Positions 7,908-13,278 of a stretch of DNA of 13,278 bases are shown here, piece after piece. The DNA is taken from assembly GCA_027600665.1 (NCBI GenBank), contig JADGJL010000825.1, positions 1-13,278 on the forward strand. The letters are read 5' to 3'. Within the stretch, counting starts at the first letter, position 1, and each line of letters starts with the position of its first letter. Origin of the DNA: Irineochytrium annulatum (Eukaryota > Chytridiomycota > Chytridiomycetes > Chytridiales > Chytridiaceae). Under the pieces are notes generated by a model. That model was not told the origin of the DNA. It searched no databases and was given only the letters and a program-made list of their open reading frames with translations. The position numbers and the translations under genes were made by a program.

Positions 7908-8289
7908 ATCAGTTTTGGGATACGAATATTTCTTTACCGTTGTCGATGATTATTCCTGAGTTCCATTTGTGTATCCATTGAAACATAAAAGTGAAGCATT
8001 TCACAAGTTAGTCGAATTTATCAATTATGCAGAACGATTTACCGAAAGCCGTTTGAAGTCAATCAAGGCCGATAATGACGGCGTATTTCGAAACAAGGAA
8101 AAGTTTCAAGGTTATGTTAGAGAGAAAGGAATCGTTGTCAAATTTACTCGACCTGATACTCCAGAGTTGAATGCTGTCGTTGGAAGAGTCCAGGCCGTCC
8201 TAATGGAAAGAGTTAGAACTTATTTAGCTCAATCAAACCTACCGAAGTCCTATTGGTTAGAAGCTCTTCACTGTTTACACGCTGATTAG
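7894..8289 (+). pseudogene. Integrase catalytic core, inactivated
   Basis: This is the continuation of the integrase in a new frame after the 22-bp duplication. It shows GYEYFFTVVDDYS, then an in-frame TGA at 7957-7959 where the family usually has Arg (a CGA to TGA change would explain it). The second catalytic Asp sits in KADNDGVF. The usual catalytic Glu position of the ELNxVVE motif is GGA at 8182-8184 (ELNAVVGRVQ), so the DDE triad is incomplete. The segment then reads LPKSYWLEALHCLHAD and stops at TAG 8287-8289, where the true frame moves to the next one. Three independent lesions make this non-functional. Confidence 0.9.
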
Positions 8290-9111
8290 ATTACCACATT
8301 CTGGTTTGACGAAGGACAATGACGATAACATACCATACGAACTTTGGTTCAGACGTCCATTTAAACACAAGTACTTACGTCCATTTGGTTGCCTCGCCCT
8401 CGTTCCATTGACCGACGCGCAGCGCAAGAAGTTTGGAAAATTTTAAGTTAGAAGTCAGAGATGCTTGATGTTAGGATATGAAGACTTACGTTACCGATTT
8501 CTCCGAATTGCTGATCGCACGATTGTGTATGCCAACACTGCATGTTTTGATGAGACAGAATTTCCGGGATTAGAGACTTACCAGCCGTCCTACCGCCGAT
8601 CCAGATCTAGCCGTCCAGTCGTTGATTATTCAGATTTCATCGATCCTAGAAAGCCGTTAGTTCCTACCACGATACCTGATTCCGAGAGTGATCTAGATTC
8701 CGAGAATATTTCCGAATACATGTCAGTTGTCGATGCGAAAAGCCCGAAAGTACCTGTTCCGAGTCCTGTTACTGATCCAGAAGAAGAAGAACTTCAGATT
8801 ATACTTGATGATGATGAACCGTCACCGAGCGTACCAGTTTCAGACTCCCGTCATCGTCCTAGCAGATTGCCGAGATTAGTGAATACGATTGAGAAATATA
8901 CCATGGCAACGTACCCGTTGGCCTTAGCCGCCGTTGGAGTCCAGATACCGAAGAATTATAAAGATGCGTTAAAATCAGATAAAAGTGTCAAATGGACAGT
9001 CGCATACCGCACCGAAATCGAAAAGCTGAGAAACATGGGAACATTTCAATTAGTACCACGTCCAAAAGATCGCAAAGTTATAGGAAGTACATGGGCTCAC
9101 CGAATTAAAAC
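8288..9111 (+). pseudogene. Integrase C-terminus and start of reverse transcriptase, broken
   Basis: The frame picks up RLPHSGLTKDNDDNIPYELW, typical of the copia integrase C-terminal region (RLP.S......PYELW). It continues to RPFGCLALVP and meets TAA at 8444-8446, then resumes RSQRCLMLGYE, the copia C-terminal block that reads G.L.GY. A Ser/Asp/Pro-rich linker (about 8580-8870) joins integrase to RT. The RT N-terminus begins around KSDKSVKWTVAYRTEIEKLR and GTFQLVPRPKD. At about 9110 the frame is lost by a one-base deletion (or equivalent), and RT continues in the frame starting near 9112. Confidence 0.85.
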
Positions 9112-10524
9112 TATCCTGATGGTTCCGTTAAAGAATATCGTGCCCGTCTATGTGCGCAAGGATTTATGCAGACAGAAGGTGTTGATTTCCATACTACGTT
9201 TGCACCTACCGTGAGTTCCACGTCCGTCCGAATATTCCTAGTCCTAGCAATGAAATTTGAGTTAAAAATTTATCGCTTTGATATAAATGGTGCTTATCTG
9301 AATGCACATTTGCCGATCGAGATCTATATGGAACAACCACCTGGATTCTATGAAAAATCATTAGCTTATGTCTGGTTATTGAAGAAGAGTTTATACGGCT
9401 TGAAGCAGGGGGCGAATGAATGGAACAATTTATTCGGCGAAATACTTACAAAGAAAATGAAGTTAGTCCGCTCCGCCGAAGATCCATGTCTTTACCATTC
9501 CGGATCCATTCGAGAGAAAAGCTTCTGCGCCGTGTTAATACATGTTGATGATGGATTAGTTTTTACTTACACCGTGCCCGCCCGAGAGAAATTCCTGCAA
9601 GAGTTGTCGTCGCACGTCGCGTTAAGCCACAGTGAAATGTCCGGATTTTTAGGATGGGAAATCATTAGAGATGATCAAAACAAGAAGATGTACCTGCACC
9701 AGTTTCCGTATGTCCAACGAGTCCTCGAAAGATTGAAGATGTCCGAGATCCATCCACAGAAGATTCCCGCAGTACCGAATATCAAATGGTTAGAAAATGC
9801 CGAGATTACCGAAGAGCAAAAGAAAGAAATGGAGAAATTACCGTACCGTTCAATTATTGGTTCCGCTATGTATGCAAGGAACATTTCGAGACCTGATATC
9901 AGTTACGCAGTTAGTTTCTTAAGTCGATATTTGGAATCACCCACATATGAGCAATGGATTGCCGCGAAGAAGTTGTTGAGATATTTGAAAGGAACCATAA
10001 AATATGGATTAGTGATTGACGGAAACGCCGAATTGAAACTTACAGCTTACCCAGATGCCGACTGGGGAAATCAAATTCATGAAAGAAGATCAATTAGTGG
10101 ATACGTCATCTATCTAGGACACACACCTGTATCCTGGCGAAGCCGTCGCCAGAAGTGCACCGCCACGTCGACAACCGAAGCCGAATACATCGCAATGTAT
10201 GAAACCACAGTTGAAGTCATATGGATTAGAAAGATACTCGAAAGCGTTGGACTGAAACAGAACGAACCCACCATGCTATACTGCGATAACCAAACCTGTG
10301 TATCACTCGCCACGAGAGATCAGTTGATAACCGAATTGAAACATGTCGATATCAAATACCATTTCGTTCGCGAGAAGATTCAATCGAAAGAAATCAAGTT
10401 AGAGTATGTCCGAACAGAAGACCAAATAGCCGATACACTCACCAAGGCATTACCGTACGACCGATTCGCGAAGTTGCGCAAGTTGTTATGTGTGGAGAAT
10501 TTGGAGAATCAAATTCGAATCTGA
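9112..10524 (+). CDS. Reverse transcriptase - RNase H (intact frame)
   Basis: This long uninterrupted frame ends with TGA after residue 452 (numbered from an in-frame ATG at 9166); RT homology already begins at about 9112 (DGSVKEYRARLCAQGF), so the ATG is probably not a real start. RT motif A has D39 (RFDINGAYLNA). The LLKKSLYGLKQ block is present. The active site is HVDD (H126-D129) instead of the more common YVDD. RNase H shows D297 (DADWG), E338/E340 (STTEAEYIA), D374 (YCDNQ) and D423 (ADTLTKAL), so all catalytic acidic residues are visible. It would copy the element RNA into DNA and degrade the template, but as a separate frame after the breaks it has no obvious way to be translated. Confidence 0.93.
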   Translation, partial: YPDGSVKEYRARLCAQGFMQTEGVDFHTTFAPTVSSTSVRIFLVLAMKFELKIYRFDINGAYLNAHLPIEIYMEQPPGFYEKSLAYVWLLKKSLYGLKQGANEWNNLFGEILTKKMKLVRSAEDPCLYHSGSIREKSFCAVLIHVDDGLVFTYTVPAREKFLQELSSHVALSHSEMSGFLGWEIIRDDQNKKMYLHQFPYVQRVLERLKMSEIHPQKIPAVPNIKWLENAEITEEQKKEMEKLPYRSIIGSAMYARNISRPDISYAVSFLSRYLESPTYEQWIAAKKLLRYLKGTIKYGLVIDGNAELKLTAYPDADWGNQIHERRSISGYVIYLGHTPVSWRSRRQKCTATSTTEAEYIAMYETTVEVIWIRKILESVGLKQNEPTMLYCDNQTCVSLATRDQLITELKHVDIKYHFVREKIQSKEIKLEYVRTEDQIADTLTKALPYDRFAKLRKLLCVENLENQIRI

Positions 10525-10603
10525 AAATGATTGACATTGCGAATGAGACAGAATTAGTCAAGCCTTTTTGAATGGTGATGTTGACAATTTCGCACTTAAC
10601 ATT

Positions 10604-10610
10604 GAGGGGG
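10604..10610 (+). other. Polypurine tract
   Basis: GAGGGGG occurs four bases before the TG of the 3' LTR, in the position expected for priming plus-strand DNA synthesis. The short gap (CGTA) suggests the LTR might start at TATGACGA rather than TGACGA. Confidence 0.8.
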
Positions 10611-10614
10611 CGTA

Positions 10615-10952
10615 TGACGATTAAGACCAGAGTTCGAATCACACCTTAGGATCTCATCTCTATTTTCTTTTTATCTTTGTAAGGAGTAGAATTAAGTTGT
10701 TACAATGTTAGTAGAAATTGTAGCCTCATATTTTATTTAGATTATCATGAATTTTATTTAGTACTTTGCCTGTAGTTACTAAGGAGTGCATTAGTCTATG
10801 AGAACTTGGAGAATTTCTAGTGTTGACTATAAAACGCTTGTAGCTGAGCCGAATTAGCCAATAAGAAGAATACAAGTGATTTTCAGCCAGCTGAGCCTAT
10901 TAGGAGCTGCACTCACCTGCAGATATACCTCTGCGAACTCGTATCCTTCACA
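10615..10952 (+). repeat. 3' LTR (338 bp)
   Basis: Matches 5559-5894 along its full length with about 17 substitutions and two or three single-base indels clustered near 10878-10910. It begins TGACGATTAAGACCAGAG and ends CTCGTATCCTTCACA, followed by the flank CTATTCTGTG. Confidence 0.93.
10828..10834 (+). promoter_or_regulatory. TATA box of the 3' LTR
   Basis: TATAAAA in GACTATAAAACGCTTG, the counterpart of 5772-5778. From this LTR a transcript would read rightwards into 10953-11362 and antisense through the hAT remnant. Confidence 0.6.
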
Positions 10953-11249
10953 CTATTCTGTGTCAAACTTCATTATTCTTTAAAGTCATAATTGTGCAAG
11001 CAAATGAAAACGTAATCGGCATCAAATCATTATGAAAAGCTTTATTTGCTTATTGTTCTTAGCCCGTTCATTCTTACGGTACAGAGAACTCGGATTGGCA
11101 AGTGATAGTTATAGATAAATGGGTATATAATGATATGTGCAGGGAGATTGGATAAATTAGGTGTACGGGTATAAAACGCTACTGCAGCAAAATCCTCAGC
11201 AAAATAGTAAAGCCAAAATTTGACATTCTCCCTAAGCCGTCTTCTGTAT
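10953..11249. other. AT-rich spacer without a recognisable gene
   Basis: No frame of interest and no repeat shared with the rest of the window was seen. It separates the 3' LTR from the foldback-terminus copy. The minus-strand frame entering from the hAT remnant stops at 11179, so the last codons of that chimeric frame lie here. Confidence 0.5.
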
Positions 11250-12468
11250 CAGTTAAAAACCGTCGTTTCGCTATTAGATCAAGTCCGTTATAGTGGGCTT
11301 GGTCGTTGGCCGTGAGATTGCTTTTCGGATTCGCAGCGAGGCAGGTGTATCGTTTGCTCAAGTCATTTACGGCGAGTGCCAAACCGTGGCCGGCACAGCC
11401 GAGGAAGTGATTGGAATTATTCCAATCAACTTGATCGCTCGTCTGAAGCAACTTTCTAATTTCCCTGGCCATCGCGTAGTTGACAGTGGCGTTATCACCG
11501 GTAATGAAGCCAAGCTAAAAGTGGCGTCAAAGAATGTAAGACAAAATGGTAAACTTTATACTAACACGGTCTTGGAACTCATATTCCTGAATCACGTCAT
11601 ACATCGACTTCGCCAGATTTTTCGCCGTATGGGCTCCTTTGATTTCGGAGAAGTCAATGACGAACTCCCGAAGATTGAAGTCTTCATCTGTGAAATGGAC
11701 GACAACCCCGAGGAACCCTATGCCATTCGCGCTGGTCCATCCATCACACGTAAGGTGAATTAAGGTGTTCTGGTTCTATAAATCAACTTAGCACAATTTC
11801 AATCAATTAATTGGGAAGACCTTCAGGAATCTCTTGATTCCGGCGCGTCGTTCTTTGTACATTCTTGTACTTGGGATCTCGATCTTCAGGCTTCCAATTC
11901 CTGAGAAAGTCAAAAGGTTGTCGATTCCATCAATTACCTACGCTGGGCCGCACACTGTGCATTGCCAGTACTCCACCACCTTCTTGTCCACGATCTTGGT
12001 GAACTTAGCATAATACTCTTTCACCCAAGCTCTGGCTTTCTTTGACGGTTCACCAGATACTCCTGATCGCTTCACCTTCTTCTTTGAAACATGTTGGTTC
12101 CCATCAACTGCATCCTCATCGCTTCCCGCTTCATCCTGTTCATAGTTTGGAATCGATGACATTCCGCCGCGGTTCTCCTTCTCTGGACCATCGCGCATCA
12201 GCTTCCTCTTTACGAGACGAGTGCCGTTATTTTGCGTCCCGTTATCCGCTTCTTCCTCATAGTCTTCCTCGTCGCTTATAATAACCCAAGGGTCCACATC
12301 GTTGATGGACGCATTTCGGAGAATGCTTGGATGAGCTGCCTTCACTCCCACCCCGGAACGGTTGGTAGGGCTTGGCTCCAACTCCGCAAGCGTGGATGCC
12401 GAGGAATGAAAGGACGGTCCATTAGGAGTATCCTTCGCCCATGCACGATGCTGGCCTTTCGTCGCCAT
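11179..12468 (-). pseudogene. hAT-superfamily transposase, BED finger N-terminus, internally deleted and C-truncated
   Basis: The likely start is the ATG at 12468-12466 (MATKGQHRAWAK), in a good context. Exon 1 runs to 11942 and shows an acidic segment (ISDEEDYEEEADN), basic clusters (VSKKKVKR, PSKKARAW) and the first half of a BED-type zinc finger (C170, C173 in WQCTVCG). A 41-nt intron (11941-11901) leads to WKPEDRDPKY. After about 100 bp of unclear sequence, the catalytic block appears: LIHLTCDGWTSANGIGFLG, with the first Asp at 11745-11743. Next comes HFTDEDFNL, then a 51-nt intron (11565-11515, GTTAGT...TTTTAG, phase 0), then GFITGDNATVNYAM with the second Asp at 11496-11494, and a CxxH block (LGCAGHGLALAVNDL). 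Coding homology ends at 11363; the dimerisation region with the last catalytic Glu is absent. The spacing between the BED finger and DGWTS is far shorter than usual. The frame continues through the foldback terminus to a stop at 11179. Dead as a transposase. Confidence 0.85.
11250..11362 (+). repeat. Third copy of the foldback element terminus (partial)
   Basis: CAGTTAAAAACCGTCGTTTC... matches the first 113 bp of the foldback arms (3196-3308 and the complement of about 4842-4953), ending at GTTTGCTCAAG. Its outer end faces left, in the same orientation as the left arm. Similarity stops abruptly at 11362/11363, where hAT transposase coding sequence starts. The minus-strand frame stays open from the hAT through this copy. 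Confidence 0.85.
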
Positions 12469-12723
12469 GACGAAGAAAAATGGAAATGGAATCGGAATGG
12501 GAAGAACGTTTCGGACACACCGGCAGGAAGGGAACCAGGAACCACTGGAGAAAGCCATTCGAGTCCGAAACTGACAGGAAACAAACAAACACGTTCCCGG
12601 ACGGACGGGACGGTATCCCGACAACTGTGGGAATCGGGAAGGAGGTGGGACGGTAAAAAATCAATCGCGGTTCCGCACCAAACCGTTTGGACAGGAGCGG
12701 GATTGAAAGAGATGGGATCTGAC

Positions 12724-12737
12724 ACCGGATTTCCGGT
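12724..12737. repeat. Palindrome ACCGGA-TT-TCCGGT upstream of the hAT gene
   Basis: ACCGGA (12724-12729) is the exact inverse of TCCGGT (12732-12737), separated by TT. It lies about 260 bp upstream of the transposase start, among other CCGG-containing words. Confidence 0.6.
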
Positions 12738-12810
12738 TTCCCGTACCAAATATTTCGGTAAAAACTGAACCGGATGCGAACATTAGCCCCTCACCAACCC
12801 GACGGACTCG

Positions 12811-12846
12811 GACTCAAATTATCCGGTCCGTCGGATAATCCGAGTC
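12811..12846. repeat. Hairpin upstream of the hAT gene (GACTC..ATTATCCG / CGGATAAT..GAGTC)
   Basis: GACTC (12811-12815) and ATTATCCG (12818-12825) pair with CGGATAAT (12832-12839) and GAGTC (12842-12846) across a 6-nt loop and a symmetrical 2x2 mismatch: 13 paired bases. The adjoining CGGACTCGG at 12803-12811 is the same 9-mer as in the foldback core hairpin. This may be the hAT subterminal region; no terminal inverted repeat or target duplication could be fixed on this side. Confidence 0.65.
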
Positions 12847-13117
12847 GTGTTGCGATCCCTTCCCCGTTAAGCAGCGGAACCGTAGCTCCAAAGTAAGTTC
12901 GTGAGTGTTGAACGTAGCTGAGTAAGGTAATAAAGCTCGTAGCGCCGTCATCGTGTTTGTCCGTCGTGGGGATTGTGTTGCCGCAGATAGATATATTCGA
13001 TGCAGTGTCAAAGGTGTTGAACCTCCCGCCCGTAGCGTCTACTTATAGCAGAGCCATAGGTTGCCACTGGGCAGACCACGCGTATTGCCAAAGCGATGAA
13101 GGGCATGATGCGAGAGT

Positions 13118-13267
13118 CTAAGAGAACTGTTTCATCAGTGACCATATTTGAGGGCGTTTTGACTCTCCATCCGTCCGTTATTGCTCACAGGCCTTGAGGA
13201 CGTGGGCGTGAAGGAGCTTCACATCCCTGATACGAGAAGCCACGCCGGGCTCCTCGTGTCTCATCAT
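13118..13267 (-). CDS. Possible partial gene at the window edge
   Basis: Minus-strand ATGATG at 13267 opens a short frame (MMRHEEPGVASRIRDVKLLH, then AHVLKACEQ) stopping at 13180-13178. A GTGAGC donor at 13188 and a TTCTCTTAG acceptor ending at 13118 would replace that stop with a further open stretch (YSRIMPFIALAIRVVCPVAT) running to about 13005. Both splice sites fit consensus, but the intron (71 nt) is longer than the others here and no family is recognised. It may be chance; the upstream part would lie outside the window. Nothing else was seen between 12850 and 13117. Confidence 0.25.
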
Positions 13268-13278
13268 TGTGACGTCGT

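Larger units (their letters stand above)
5559..10952 (+). mobile_element. Ty1/copia LTR retrotransposon, full length, integrase-dead
   Basis: Two LTRs flank a leader with primer binding site, a gag-protease-integrase-RT-RNase H coding order, and a polypurine tract. Integrase lies before reverse transcriptase, which is diagnostic of Ty1/copia (Pseudoviridae) rather than Ty3. The Gag part carries two zinc knuckles. The two LTRs are about 95% identical by eye (about 17 differences in about 337 bp), so insertion is not very recent. Coding breaks all lie between 7851 and 9112: a 22-bp duplication, two nonsense codons, two frameshifts and loss of the integrase catalytic Glu. Immediate flanks share only CTA on both sides (CTA/TG...CA/CTA); a perfect 5-bp target duplication is not present. 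Confidence 0.95.

Noticed and set aside
11293..11763. Plus-strand frame of 156 codons across the hAT region
   Set aside because: It is opposite the minus-strand hAT motifs (DGWTS, GDNATVN, CAGH) and runs through an intron and the foldback terminus; a shadow.
12042..12768. Several plus- and minus-strand frames overlapping the hAT first exon and its upstream region
   Set aside because: Only the minus frame from 12468 has hAT features (BED cysteines, nuclear-localisation-like basic clusters). The others are low-complexity Ser/Pro/Arg-rich shadows.
1..13278. CRISPR arrays, tRNA or rRNA genes, bacterial operon signals
   Set aside because: No regularly spaced repeats, no cloverleaf with conserved arms and no ribosome binding sites were seen; the genes are spliced and eukaryotic in type.

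Overview
The window looks like a transposon-rich stretch of a fungal nuclear genome. Three things point that way: the protein fragments (a Ty1/copia Gag-Pol and a BED-finger hAT transposase), very short GT-AG introns of about 41-51 nt in two separate minus-strand genes, and a retroelement primer site matching the fungal-type (U33) initiator tRNA-Met anticodon arm. A basidiomycete is my best guess, but nothing here proves the phylum. There is no sign of bacterial gene organisation.

Layout, left to right. (1) 104-703: a plus-strand exon of an unrecognised protein, ending at a duplicated candidate splice donor. (2) 715-1831: no gene I can defend. (3) 3106 down to 1832, minus strand: a previously unsplit gene that reads as one frame once six introns of 42-50 nt are removed; its 5' end is cut off at the border of the next element. 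(4) 3196-4953: a foldback element with inverted arms of about 590 bp and about 575 bp around a core of about 587 bp. (5) 4978-5429 (perhaps to 5590): a broken retrotransposon Gag-like frame. (6) 5559-10952: a complete-length Ty1/copia element (5.4 kb, two LTRs about 95% identical by eye). Its Gag-protease and RT-RNase H frames are clean, but its integrase region is destroyed. (7) 10953-11249: no gene. (8) 11250-11362: a third copy of the foldback arm terminus, fused directly to (9) 11363-12468, minus strand: a hAT transposase that is C-terminally truncated and internally deleted. (10) 12469-12880: the hAT upstream region, rich in CCGG/GGACTCGG palindromes. (11) 12850-13278: a possible partial minus-strand gene at the edge.

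How the parts relate. The copia element supplies Gag, protease, integrase and RT-RNase H for its own retrotransposition, but this copy cannot integrate. The foldback element carries no transposase. A copy of its terminus sits at the 3' end of the hAT transposase frame, and a 9-mer (CGGACTCGG) is shared between the foldback core and the region upstream of the hAT start. My main inference is that the foldback element and the hAT remnant belong to the same transposon lineage, non-autonomous and formerly autonomous. The alternative is chance recombination between unrelated repeats.
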